Source: Mactromeris polynyma
Lineage: Eukaryota; Mollusca; Bivalvia; Venerida; Mactridae
Assembly (NCBI GenBank): GCA_032209605.1
Contig: JASFXZ010000040.1
Coordinates: 124,001-188,000 of the forward strand
Reading direction: 5' to 3'
Length of the DNA: 64,000 nt
Numbering within the stretch: position 1 is the first letter of the stretch; each line of letters begins with the position of its first letter. Shown one piece after another: positions 11,911 through 23,149 of the stretch. The translations under genes and the position numbers were made by a program. The notes below the pieces were generated by a model that ran no database searches, had not been told where the DNA came from, and saw only the letters and a program-made list of their open reading frames with translations.

Positions 11911-12969
11911 TACAGTAGACATTGTATTAAGAGACCACCCAAGGGACGGCCAAAAAGTGGTCGCTTAATAAAGTGGTCTCTTAATAGATATCAAAAATTT
12001 TAACGAAAGTTAAAGTACAAATGAATGTCGTACTGAACAATCAAAACGTATAAATACCATCCTTTTTCCATTTATATGTATCTATGGTGTGAAACAAAGC
12101 TCGTAAATTTAAACAACTCTATCAGCTCACTAGGCAATATCACACTGGACAAGTGCCTAATTCTTAAATTCCACGTAAGTTATCCAATATGACAAGCTTC
12201 ATGTACGTTGAATAGTGTAGTGGCCTCGTGCTTAAAATTCAAGAATGTTCTTATCACACGCGCGAAATTTTCTAACTAACGCAAAAGTAAAAGGCGAAAC
12301 ACAGACACACACAATTCCACATTTACACCCAGACTTAAATTATGCGATGTGTTTTTGTCTGACATTTTTATTCTCAAAGTGAAAATAAGAAGTTTGTCGG
12401 TACGACGGTCTTTCAAGTAAAGATAAAAGCGGGCGAGACGGTACACAAATTACATCTCGCATATTTCTTCTCGGGACATCATAATGTAAAAACTCGGCGA
12501 CATCAAGCAACGTTAGTCGCTTAGCAACGACGTTACATGAATTTTGTTCTTGTAGAAATTATGAGCGTTTATGCTGTGTAATCCATTTACATTCGAGACT
12601 CGCGCTTAAACGGACACATATATGACACATTTTTTACATGACGTTTTATAACTGTGTCGCCGAGTAATTACCTGGTCGCATTTATCACGCCTAATTGTTT
12701 ATTCAATTGTTTAAAGGACAATGCGCGAATGCAGTTGTGAATAAGGTGTGAAATGCACAATGGGATTTAGTGCATGCGGTCGTTTAATGGATTATTTAAC
12801 TATCTTTTTTACCTGTCGGGACTGGTTTAATGCGGTCGCTGGTCGCGTAATAGAAAAGTCGTTTAATAGATACAATTTATATAGTAAAAACGCTCGGGCG
12901 GGAATTTAAGTGGTCGTTTAATAGAAAAGTCGCTTATTATAGGTGGTCGCTCGAGCAATGTCTACTGTA
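11911..12969. mobile_element. Non-autonomous TA-inserting DNA transposon (~1.06 kb)
   Basis: 'TA' + 'CAGTAGACATTG' at 11911 is mirrored by 'CAATGTCTACTG' + 'TA' ending at 12969, so the element has terminal inverted repeats and a TA target duplication as in Tc1/mariner-type elements. The inverted repeats continue imperfectly inward with the block 'gaccacc' and the repeated motif 'gtggtcgcttaata' (left at ~11958 and ~11980, right at ~12910-12950). No transposase frame is present. The interior is comparatively CG-dinucleotide rich, with several 'cgcg'. Confidence 0.8.
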
Positions 12970-13159
12970 CTGGATTTTTATTTGCAGTATTATAATGTAT
13001 TGAGTACGTCATTATATTGAATTTGACCAATGAAGCAATGTGCATATTTGATCCCACTGCCTGGATTTGTTTTGTTAAACAAATATTCTATTGTAATGAG
13101 AGTTAACTGTATATTATCAACGCCAGTGTAGTAGGGCTGCAATGATGCAGACCTGTTGT
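12970..13159. other. Spacer between two small transposons
   Basis: No feature seen. Confidence 0.5.
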
Positions 13160-13405
13160 CAGGCGCGTAGCTGAGCCCAAATTGACTTTACGCACTCTGC
13201 TAGGGGGGTCCGGGGGCATGTTCTATGGTCTATGGTGTCTTTTCAAGTATATTTTACAACATAGAATGTGGTACTATTTGACCCCCCTTAACTCCCAGTG
13301 TACATTTTTATTGCGTTTTTCGCAATTATTTCATTTTTATTTTTTCGACCTGTCTAAAATTATTTTACGCACGTGCATACATGCATAAGCCAAGCTACGC
13401 GCCTG
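13160..13405. mobile_element. Small hAT-like MITE (246 bp)
   Basis: The 13-bp termini CAGGCGCGTAGCT (13160-13172) and AGCTACGCGCCTG (13393-13405) are perfect inverted repeats. 'gttgtc' lies directly at both borders (13155-13160 and 13406-13411), consistent with a decayed target duplication. The 'ggggggtccgggggcatg' segment near 13203 is typical of this repeat style. An open frame across it is not a gene. Confidence 0.72.
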
Positions 13406-13629
13406 GTTGTCTCTCAGTTTCGTTCAGTTTCTTTCGGTTCGGTTACATAAATATATGAAATACATAAAACTCTCAATAACTGGTAATTTACTGTAAAGAA
13501 GGAACATGAAATACCCACATTATAGATCATAAGTTCTTAAATAAATAACGCCAATCAAAAAAAATTGAATGTTCATTTTTCTTTCTGCTAGATTAAATTG
13601 TGCTGTTCAATCCCACTGAGGGGCCTGCT

Positions 13630-14130
13630 AGTTTTTCCCCTGAGTTTTACCATAACAGTGAAGTAAATCAAGGGGTAAAAGTGCACCCAATGTGGGACTT
13701 GGATTCATAACCCCTAACACTAGTATGGCCCTCTACCCACTGAGCTAAAGGGGCAGCCGTCTAAGCCCACACCACTACACTCAACCTCCCCCTTCCGGCA
13801 TTTGAGGCTCAACCACCGTGAGCCGTCAAACACCACTGCCACCATTGAAGTCAAGCAAGGGGAAAAGTGTGCCCAATGTGGGGCTCGAACCCACGACCCC
13901 CTTACACTAGTAAGGTGCTCTACCGACTGAGCTAACCGGGCGGCTGTCTAAGCCCACACCACTACACTCCTCCACCTTCCGGCAGTTGAGGCTCAACCAC
14001 CATGGGCCGTCAAACACCACTGCCACCATAGAAGTAAATCAAGGGGGAAAAGTGTGCCTAATGTGGGGCTAGAACCCACGACCCCGTAACACTAGTACGG
14101 TGCTCTACCCCACACCACTACAACAGCACC
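13630..14130 (-). repeat. Tandem ~185-bp repeat built on a tRNA-like sequence (three copies)
   Basis: Three units occur in tandem, with 'cc(c/t)aatgtgg' at 13686, 13872 and 14057. Each consists of a minus-strand tRNA-like module followed by a shared spacer ('gtctaagcccacaccactacac', 'aggctcaaccacc', 'gccgtcaaacaccactgccacca'). The first copy is diverged, the middle one is nearly intact and the third is cut short at ~14111. The array could be a tandem amplification of a tRNA-derived SINE or of a tRNA gene with flank. Confidence 0.8.
13871..13941 (-). tRNA. tRNA-like gene or pseudogene, possible Thr(AGU)
   Basis: Read on the minus strand, 71 nt fold as a cloverleaf: 7-bp acceptor (GCCCGGT/ATTGGGC with two G-U pairs), 4-bp D stem GCTC/GAGC, anticodon stem CCTTA/TAAGG, and T stem GTGGG/CCCAC with loop TTCGAGC. 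The Pol III A box (TAGCTCAGTCGG) and B box (GGTTCGAGCCC) are both intact. The anticodon loop is only 6 nt (CTAGTG) if the full stem forms. With a 4-pair stem, the anticodon would be AGT (Thr). The short loop and the tandem diverged copies argue for a tRNA-derived repeat rather than a working tRNA. Confidence 0.5.
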
Positions 14131-14357
14131 AAATACAAATAAAATGATATTCATATTCTATGTCTAAAGTGTTACAACATAAGGCAATATCTTTGCTGAC
14201 GAATTCGCACAAGAATATAATTATGTTTATACCTATTCAACATATGCAGACCACCAAATTTCTTGACTCGGTCACAGAAAATGGACACTGTCCTATCTGG
14301 TACCATTAACATCCAGGATATAACACAGCGAATGAGCACATAAAACACATATATCCT

Positions 14358-14451
14358 ACATAAAACATAATTCCATCCAAAGTATGTACAATTTCGTCCA
14401 TTTAATCCATTCGTAAACATCGTAAACAAATGCTAAATTTCCATCCGCCAT
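14358..14451 (-). CDS. Speculative first exon, minus strand
   Basis: An ATG in the context ATGGCGGATGG at 14451 opens 31 codons (start MADGNLAFVYDVYEW, then an aromatic-rich stretch) ending at TAG near 14356, with a weak possible donor (GTAGGA) just before the stop. I do not recognise the product. The ATGGCGG start is unusual in such AT-rich surroundings, which is the only reason to list it. The longer overlapping frame (14429-14172) is equally unsupported. Confidence 0.18.
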
Positions 14452-14776
14452 GAAATGGCGCGCATATTTCCACAACACATAACAGTCAGCAACAAAAATC
14501 CGTGATTTAAAGGTCACATATTATGATGACCCTAGAATCGGACGTTACGAAAAGTGTTCGAGTTTTTCCGCTAGTATTCGACAAAGATAATTATTATACA
14601 TACTGTCTACACACCGAGCTTCTCGTGCATTTCCGTTTCACGGTATGAAAACACGCCCGAGGGATTAATTCTTTAAACTGACCGCCTGAAAAGGTCTCCG
14701 TTATACTGTGTGTACAATTACGCGATACATATAATCTTTGGCACGTTGTGTTGTACCATCATTAAATCTTTCACCC

Positions 14777-14908
14777 ATGATACCTACCCTCGATGTTTAC
14801 GAGAATATTAGGGGTGGTTTCAGCCGTGTACTACACGGCTTCTACACATACTACGCCCATATTTTAAAATATCCAACACCCATCACTGTTATCTTTTTGC
14901 TATATATA
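14777..14908 (+). CDS. Candidate first coding exon of a membrane protein
   Basis: ATG at 14777 opens exactly 44 codons (starting MIPTLDVYENIRGG) that end in a hydrophobic stretch (PTPITVIFLLYI) directly at a consensus donor GTAAGT (14909). The amphipathic 'GFYTYYAHILKYP' leading into a membrane segment resembles the start of patched/dispatched-type RND transporters, but this is resemblance only. No following exon is identified in the window. It could equally be chance. Confidence 0.25.
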
Positions 14909-14984
14909 GTAAGTTTCCCTTTCAACTCGACCACCTCCGATAAACAAGACATAAAACAACATAAATTTCAAATTACTGTCTAAT

Positions 14985-17900
14985 TTGTGATTTATGGGTA
15001 GCACTTGGGCAACCGACTACATTGTGAGTGACCGAGTAACGTTGTCAAAATTGCATATTCTTATTATGCGGTAAAAAACGATACATATGCCACTTTCAAT
15101 ATACATTTCTCGCCTGCTTTTTAAAATGTAGAATTGCAATATCGTCACACTGGAACCAAGTTATGAACTGTGTGTCCGTCTGTCTGCCCGTGTCACACGA
15201 AAACTCCGTCTGGATCAGTTAAAATTCACTTGCTATATATACATGTTTTGGTCAGAAAAATGTCGGAAATTGCATCTAGTTCAATTAACTATTACGAAGC
15301 TATTGCTGTCATTTAATCAGGCTGATAACGTGGTCCAAGTGAAGTCGAACAACGCTACTGCTAATCAAACTGAAGATATTACAATCGGATCATTTCGGCT
15401 ATTATTAATATACATATACTTCGGAAGAAACGTGGCGGGAAAGTAGTTCCGATATGGCTGCCAAAATGAATGTATGTAGTCTCTGTGGAAAGCATGGCAG
15501 AGCTAATTTAAATATTAGAGTACAAGGCACACGCAACATCAAAGATAATGCCTAAACCTTCTATGATGAGGATCTTTATTAGTAAACGGAATCCCGCTAC
15601 GTCATTGTAAGACTCAATGCGGAAGCAAGCAATAAATGTCGTCTAGTTGAACAAAGGTTCTTTTGGCGAAAAATGGCACGTGAAACCTTGGTTGTCGCAT
15701 GGCATGCTACAGCGCAAGCCAATCTGAACACCTCGGCCTTTTTTAAGGAACATCCTCGGATGTATCAGGACGTTTCACATTGTGAAAACATTTAAAACTT
15801 TAATTCTTTATAAGAAATAACTCTTCACTTGATATTATTTAGTCTGTAGAAATATAACGAAGTTAAAATACTAATATTACATCCAAATTAAACTGAAACA
15901 TTCCTTACTTATAATATTTCTTAATATTCGTCTACGAGGAGAAACAAGAACTCGTCAGTCAACCAATACAATATACTTTTTCATAATGTTAGTTAATGGA
16001 AAATGATCATATCATTTATATACTTCTTCATTGATTGATTACTTTACAGACGTGTATGGTCGTCAATGTAATTCATGGCAATAAGACGAGCTTATCATAC
16101 AGCTATAAACACAAATTGAATAAGCGCGTTAAAAACTATTAAGTATATAATAACACATGTATAGTTAGGTGGGGCAAAATGCCCATACGATGTAAAAGGC
16201 CTACTCGTAAAAATTCTGACATCGTTAGATTTGCTGTGCGCGTGATATTCTTTTTGTGACGTCTTACGCAGATGTTAATACCGCGAACAATTTTAATATC
16301 TTCAAAGATAAGTTTTTAATTCTCATTTTAGTCATTTTACACTATTTTGTGTTAACGCTGATTAGTTGGTATTTTAGTATTGCCTCGTACACCTTGTATT
16401 CTCGATTTTGCCATTCGTGCGTTTGTTTGACGGTATTTAGGCAGTGCTTACAGGATCGCGAAATTGTACTACATTTTACAAGAAGTTATATCTATATAAT
16501 GTTTAGAGATTGTTGCACCTTATCAAAAATGCGCTTTGTCCCATACATGGCCCACCTTACGCTACTATATATAATCCAGGACGAAGACATAAGCAGCCAT
16601 ATACTGACCTTGCTCTCAATAAATAAATTATATACATCAGAATACGAAATAAGATATGCGTAATGATGTCCCAGCTTGTAGCTGAAACGGTAAGATCTTA
16701 GAAATGAAGGTTCCATGCTCTTTTATTCCAAAACTAACCTCTAAACCAAAGTAACATAACTGTTATAAACAGACATACACAGGACCATAGCAGTTATCTC
16801 CCCTACATTAGGATAAAATACATACTATATGATACAGTGTCAACACCCTCAAGACTAGCACGGTTCTCATCCGAATGAGCTAACCATGTGTCTGTTTAAC
16901 CACACAACGCGGTGTTAGGCCAACTCGTCCCTAGCCAATTGGCTCAACTCATATTCTGTTTTATTAACTTGTCCAAATAATTGTCTGAATTTCCACAGAA
17001 AACAGTTTACACAGTTTACATTACATTAAAGGCTTATAGAAATGTTGGAAATATTCAAAGTGTTGTGTTGTGATATAGCTTATTCTTTAATTGTTTAATA
17101 TCATGAGTTTAACCACGCCTATTATTATATTGTAACTGTCTCTGATACTCGGGTACAATATACAGGTAACCCTAACCTAGTAGAGACATATAGTATACCA
17201 TGTCGTTTCGGTAATAAAATCAAACATTTGTACGACATTTTGGCGTATTTATAATTACATAAAATTATATCATGTTACGGTCACAAAAACAAGTAACTTT
17301 TATGAAAAAGTCCACGTACATCGTGGATTCGTATGGGGGCGCCCATGACACTTAACGATAGTGTGAACGTACTAAGAGTGTTCTAATGTATTCGTAAAGT
17401 TACGACAAATTCTACGATGAACTTAGTTAAGTTCAGCTAATGTTCATGCAACACATTTTCGTAGCTACGTTAACGTAAGATAGGGTTTATGATAAGATAC
17501 AGTCTTCGTCTTAAGATCGGCTATGAAACGGGGCCTTATGTTATGCAAAACTGCTTCCTTATGTCCCGGTAGTTAGTTTGCCAAGTATGCAACGGCGATA
17601 TGTCATTGGTTCCACAGCCATAGAAAAGTAATCCTTATCGGAGGGAAAACCAGAACTATGGTGGCTAACAACCTTCCTGTGGTATTTGACCACGAGACTT
17701 TTCGGATCCACATGTCTTCTGAACAACTTAGTCGATTCACATCAACAGCACCGTTTCTGGGGTATGAGGACTAAGTTTGATTACCCACTTCTCCTAAGCA
17801 CAAACTGAACAAAATTTCTAAAAATCGACTTGTTAATTCGTCAAAATATAAGAACAGAAAAAATGTGCAAATTTACTCCTATTGAACAGACGGGCAACCT

Positions 17901-19358
17901 AAAATACACTTATTTATGTATTTATAAAAAGTGGTCAATAATTAAAAAACTATACATTTTTATAATTATTTTCCAAATGCTATTTGAATTGATTAATTAA
18001 TTTATAAAGTTAGTCATACCTGTCATATCAGAGTACCATTATCAATCATACCGACGGCCCTGGAGCGTTCTTCAATGGTCTTTGTTGGCATCTTTTCTGT
18101 TTTTCGTTTTGGACATACAACGTGGAGTGCATTGAAATGAAATTAACCGCTAACTATATAATTTATGTGATCCACGTGCCAAAAGTTGAAAATCGTACTC
18201 ACTGTCACGCGTGGGCAACCATGAAGATAAATAGGTATTTTCTTTATAGAATTCGACAAAGTACCATTTATAATACTAGAATGCCAAATTTCAACTTGGC
18301 ATGTAAAACCGTTTTATTTAATTTGTATTTTATTACATGGACGTTTAGAAAATGTGTTCAGTGTACATGCATAAATAACTTTGTTTGTTTTCGTGGTGTT
18401 GCTAACATTGGATTGCGAGTTGTTCATTCGTTTCATTTTAATGTGAGGCGACTAGTTTCAGTACTGAAAATGATAACCAATGGGTATCAGCACCATGTCA
18501 ATCCACGTTGTCTCTTCTCTTGAATCTCATTTACGATATTTGTTAATTACTACCCGCGTAGTTATACTCTATCCCTACGGCAGGGTCATTTGGGGTATTT
18601 TATGTCATAGCTTTGTTCTGGATTTGTTTATACATGTATTACATAATTCTATAAAAGTTTCGATAATATCGCGGGAGAACTGATGTATATAGGTAACTTT
18701 TAATAGTATGTAATTCAGTTTTGTCAATAAACATTGTACATATTACCAACTGCAATAGTTATAACTTATAACATGTATATCACCACTCAAATTGAGTTAT
18801 AAGAGACTATACAATAATCTTCAAAGATAATTAAAACATGAATAATGGCATACAATGGCATATATCATACACAATTAATATTGCACCTACAAACTACACA
18901 TGTAACCGAGGATCAACAGGTAGATGCACACTCGGACAGACAAATATAAATGCAATATGAGCGTAATATATATACTGAACAAAAAAAGAAACTTCCGATT
19001 TGTACACATAGTGTTTGTTGTGTTAAAGAACTCATTGTGTAAAGAAAGTAGATAGGTAAAATTAGCTTTGGTGTGTGTTATCAGAATTCATGAATTTTAG
19101 GAATTATGTTTGCACTGTTAATCGTCCACAACGTGAAACTCGATTGCACGTGCATGAATTGTTCAACATGTCCCGTGTGGTATTCGGTCAATTTGTTTTA
19201 CTTGTCTCACTGATATTGTTGTTAAGTGAACGAAAACGCTTCAATTAAAAAAAAAAACAACGTCTTAACCCACATGCTAACGTCAACGAACTTCGTCAAG
19301 CGTCTTGACTTGTCCAGTGATATTTTCCATCCATTAATCCCCCTCCCCCTTCCTTCAC
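14985..19358. other. Long stretch with no confident feature
   Basis: AT-rich DNA with many stops. An isolated motif cluster at 15431-15490 has a GTGGCGGGAAAG (E2F-like) site followed by a 33-codon frame starting MAAKMNVCSLCGKHGRAN, which stops at TAA. This could be a decayed first exon. Other open frames (for example 16256-16663 and 18122-18523) show no family signal. A tRNA A-box-like string sits on the minus strand near 16870-16890 without a matching B box. Confidence 0.4.
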
Positions 19359-19443
19359 TGTAGGCACGAAGACGCTAAATCAGTATCCATAAACTCAGGT
19401 CACTTGAGTTTATGGATACTGATTTAGCGTCTTCGTGCCTACA
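19359..19443. repeat. Perfect 39-bp palindrome (7-nt loop)
   Basis: 19359-19397 is the exact reverse complement of 19405-19443, separated by the 7-nt loop GGTCACT. The arm starts TGTAGGCACGAAGACGC. No mismatch occurs in 39 pairs. Possible origins are a recent template-switch (fold-back) duplication, a tiny foldback element or a hairpin-RNA precursor. A cloning or assembly artefact is also possible. Confidence 0.92.
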
Positions 19444-20829
19444 CCAAACTCCGTCCACCTCATTAAACTTTCGTAGCTACGATGGCTATGTTACTTTCAT
19501 GGCTACTAAAGAAGGTCGACCCACATTCCGGTCCGACTCGGCCCACTTTTGAAGTGCAATTCGGCATATTAAAGAATGTGATAGAAGTCGTCTTTTACTA
19601 TAGTTTTAATTAAAAAAAAGGAATGCTAATATAGTATGTACACATATAGTATACTAAAATAGTGAATGCTCGCCCATATGGGATATCCCGGTGGCGAGGG
19701 TAAATAAACTCAACTCCACGTCTTTTTAATAGCAATGAAAAGGCGAAGATATTCACACCGAAGGTGGTTGAGTCGTTAATTGGGGGTCATACCTGTTGAA
19801 TTGAAACCCTTATAAACCTCAATGAACTTTGATGTACTATATGAATGAAAAAGATACAGTTAATTAATAATGTAATTAAAAGAGAAGGTGCAACATACAA
19901 TTACGTTGAGTAAAAAGCACCGTACCTGTGGCACTGGTAAGTCATAATTTAATGTATAGAATAATTATTTTTGCATTGATATACGATGTAATATTCATTT
20001 TCTTTTATAAACATCCTTCAAAACATTGTAACAATAAAGATTACGAGTTCAATGTTTTACATACAAGTGTAGACCAACGTGCAACTTTAACTTTGTATGA
20101 CAGACATAGCAGAAAGAATAAATATTATTATAAATACAAAATGTATATAAATGAATGTCTTGTTGATGTTATTTTTCGTTTAAATTATGTTCACATTTAT
20201 TTATAAGTATCAATACAAAGATCATTGCAAATATCGGGAATGATATAAAATGAGTACACAATTCAGTGGTAATCCAATTCAGTATAGCTCAAATTAGCTA
20301 TTTCTTTCGTTTATGTGTCAGTATCTATACATGTGTTGTGTTCAGTATCATTAATTATCATTCATTAAGATAAATGATTAATGTTACATGTATTTTATTT
20401 CATTTGTTGTCTAATTGTTTGTTCGTCATTTGTTATCAATGCATTATCTGTATTCATTATTTATGTATTGTGCTTTATCTGGGATTTATGTATTGTTTGT
20501 AATTTATACCAATATTATGAAATAAATATTTAAAAAAATCATATGGTCTACTTTATTATAACAGATACCAATATACATTTCACGGGGAAATTTCCACTTT
20601 ACCGCGAATCTTCAATGCACTGAGAATATTCAGTAATGTTTTCAACTTACATTTAACTTAAATATTAACGATCAATGTATTAATATAAAGATAAATAAAA
20701 AACATACACATGTCACCTCTGTACCACTGTACGCATGTCCGTGAATGTGATGACTTGGGTCACTTCTTCTTCTTCCAAGTAATATGCAGGGCTCTCTCTG
20801 GAGCATTGTCGCATATGAAATTATGTACA
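19444..20829. other. No recognisable feature
   Basis: AT-rich. No supported exon or repeat seen. Confidence 0.5.
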
Positions 20830-21370
20830 AGGTCGTTGTGAAGTGCACAGTGAAAGGATAAAAGACAAAATCAGATTAATAGCAAAAAAAGACGTTGTGC
20901 ATTACAAGATCTGGTGGCAGCCTACCAGCCCATCATTGAAGGCTTCTAAAGTTGGGGCTGTAGCGACAATCTCTTGCAGCTGGTTCCACAGACGAAGACC
21001 TGAGCTGGAAAGAATGAGCGGTGATACTTGTCTGTCCTGCAGAAAGGCAGCATGTATTGCGTGGTGTGGCTGGGTGTCAACCTGGATGTCAATCACTCAA
21101 TGAGGCCATGGGTAATCCTGTATATCATCACCAGCCTGCTGTCTGACCGTCTCTGCTGTAGTGGGTCCCAGTCAAGATAAAATATCATTTGGCTGGAGCT
21201 GCTGTTGGTTTTGTAGTCACCCATGGCGAACCTGGCTGCTCAGCACTCGACCGCTTCCAGTTGTTTGATGTTCTTACTGGTGTGAGGGTCCCAGGTAGAG
21301 GAGGCATACTCAATGATGGGCCTCACCAGGCTAGTATAGCACTGGGCTTTGGTATCCCTGGGCACCTGGC
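20830..21370 (-). pseudogene. LINE (CR1/Jockey-type) RT C-terminal fragment, 3' part
   Basis: Read on the minus strand from 21370 down to ~20860, it encodes the region after the RT thumb of a non-LTR retrotransposon: 'SLVRPIIEYASSTWDP', then 'AARFAMGDY', 'PLQQRRSDSRLVMIYRITHG', and finally the conserved tail 'LRLWNQLQEIVATAPTLEAF'. There are in-frame stops and frameshifts. The fragment is continuous with 22143-22470 apart from the element inserted at 21382-22131. The catalytic core and the 5' half are missing (5' truncation). Confidence 0.85.
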
Positions 21371-21381
21371 TAGAAACTGAG

Positions 21382-22131
21382 AACTCTCCTTTAGCATCGG
21401 GCGCTTATTCCGATACCTTCATGTTCACCCTCTGCTTTATAACTCCCGCGCAGCTGATATTTTCAGGCGGGTCGACATGCGTTCACAGCCATTTAGCTTA
21501 CAACAACTCGCTAATGACATTAGTAATGTCCCAAATGTAGGACAGTAAACATGTGTAATAAAGCTTATGCGAGTGTGCATTGAATAGACAGATTTCAGTT
21601 TCTATGGACTATGGAAATTGCTAGAAAAACTAAATAAATGAGTAAGTGACTATCGTTTTGTCAGCATCCCAAAATATTCCGATGCCTGTAAATGTGTAGT
21701 GAGTTAAGGTCATTTAAACAACCGAACGTGCGGAATCTGCGTATATTTAAAATGCGTCATACCGTTACTTGGCATTTTGTTACTCAGATTCGCCACGCTA
21801 TATTTAATACGTATCAGTACAATCTTCGATGAATGATCGAAACACTGTCTTCTGTAAAAGCTACACTTTTAATGACATGAAACAAAACCGATTAGCTAGA
21901 TAGTAAAAATTTCCTTCAACGCGAAAGGCTATGTACACTGCGTACACATTTGGTTTAACACTGGAAAATACACATCTATTTTAAACTCAGCAGTCATGTG
22001 ATCGTGCCGACCAATGGCATTTAGTATCAGGAACGAACGGTGATTTAGTAAGGTCAAATATCAAAATACACTGGGTAATACAGCAGCGTCTGAATGTAAC
22101 GGTAGTGGAATCAAAGCGCTGTGTGGGAGCG
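21382..22131. mobile_element. 750-bp DNA transposon (MULE-like?) splitting the LINE
   Basis: The LINE remnant is interrupted here. The breakpoints carry an 11-bp near-identical direct repeat: 'tagaaactgag' (21371-21381) and 'tagaagctgag' (22132-22142). The insert has long imperfect terminal inverted repeats: 'gcgcttattccgatacc' at ~21399 matches the complement of the right end ('gcgctttgattccactacc'), and the similarity continues inward. There is no transposase. A 9-11 bp duplication with long imperfect inverted repeats suits Mutator-like MITEs. Confidence 0.68.
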
Positions 22132-22142
22132 TAGAAGCTGAG

Positions 22143-22470
22143 GGAATTGTTGGCCTTCTTGGTTTTGTCATCCACATATGCGTTCCAGGATAGGTTTTCT
22201 GAAAGGGTGACTCCGAGGTACTTGCCTGATCTTACTGTGGCTAAGTCATGGCCATGGATGGTGTAGTTATACTGATGGGGTTGCGCTTCTTGGTGAATCT
22301 GACAACTTCACACTTGGAGGGGTTGAATGACATCTGCCAACACTTCCAATAGCTTTTCTGTTGGGCTAGCTCTGAAGTGATGCGGTATAATGTCAGCTTT
22401 AAATCATATAAGAGGTCCCGGGTGCAATTGCAGTGCTGGTACGATAGCCAATGAGGTTTATCCAAGGCGT
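22143..22470 (-). pseudogene. LINE RT thumb fragment, 5' part of the split copy
   Basis: The minus strand encodes the RT C-terminal palm/thumb of the same LINE: 'WQMSFNPSKCEVVRFTKK', then, after a frameshift, the 'KYLGVTLSENLSWNAYVDDK' region. It joins the fragment at 20830-21370 once the inserted element is set aside. The 5' limit near 22470 is a truncation point, with unrelated AT-rich sequence following. Confidence 0.83.
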
Positions 22471-22717
22471 GGTTATTGCTAATTGAAAACTAAACTAATC
22501 CCTGGTGGGATATTTTGGTTTTCTTGTGTCACATAAAGTCATCCAATCCCTTTTTCTAACTTAAATACTGTTAAAATTGCATATAATCTAAATTGCATTT
22601 AAACAATATTCATATCAGCATTTGTGCATACTAGGAAACCAAAGTAAAATAACAATTACTTCTTGAAATGTCTACCTTTCTTAATTGCTAGCGGTTACAA
22701 AGGAGACATTTACTGTT
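22471..22717. other. No recognisable feature
   Basis: AT-rich spacer. Confidence 0.5.
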
Positions 22718-22865
22718 CAATTTGTTAGCTCAGTAGTTAGAGCGCTACGTGCCATCTTGATTGTTGGCTTGAGAGGTCCCAGGTGCAAATCCTGGACAAG
22801 TCTGGTAAATTCGCCATGTAAATAATGTGTATGTAAAGTGCCTCTGACAGTAAATAATGATACTT
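22718..22865 (+). mobile_element. tRNA-derived SINE
   Basis: The A box 'TTAGCTCAGTAGTTAGAGCG' (22725-22744) and B box 'GGTGCAAATCC' (~22783-22793) are at tRNA-like positions but separated by an enlarged anticodon region, so the cloverleaf is imperfect. The body continues with 'gtaaattcgccatgtaaataatg' and ends AT-rich. This fits the tRNA head of a SINE more than a functional tRNA. Confidence 0.6.
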
Positions 22866-23149
22866 TAATTAATTGTCATGTTTCATTAGAACTACAATTT
22901 GATAACCTTAAGAAATATACAGTGTTGCTCATATTTTGACATCTTTTATGTCTGTGAAGTTTTTACTTGTATGAAACTAGGGGAACCATTGAATATAGCA
23001 AACTGGGTGAGTTCTACAGTTGCCAAGTATATAAATATCATATTGTTTTATGTCATAACTGTCACTCAAGGTGCAGGCAAGGGTGATGGTATTTCTCCAA
23101 AGGTTGACAATATTACTTTCCAACAAAAAGCTTCATATTTTTTTTATAA
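22866..23149. other. No recognisable feature
   Basis: An open frame enters the minisatellite that follows, but nothing in it is recognised. Confidence 0.45.

Noticed and set aside
14172..14429. 85-codon minus-strand frame
   Set aside because: It overlaps the ATGGCGG frame in another phase. Neither has homology support, so only the latter is listed, at low confidence.
14823..14840. 8-bp palindrome GCCGTGTA-C-TACACGGC
   Set aside because: Short, inside a candidate exon; expected by chance in a window of this size.
16256..16663. 135-codon plus-strand frame, hydrophobic
   Set aside because: It starts on GTG rather than ATG, has no splice context, and resembles no family. AT-rich DNA easily yields such hydrophobic frames.
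16855..16930. tRNA A-box-like string on the minus strand
   Set aside because: No matching B box or cloverleaf.
18122..18523. 133-codon plus-strand frame
   Set aside because: No ATG in good context, biased composition, no recognisable domain.
18975..19000. 'tactgaacaaaaaaagaaac' as a possible transposon terminus
   Set aside because: Only one end is seen, with no inverted partner or target duplication.
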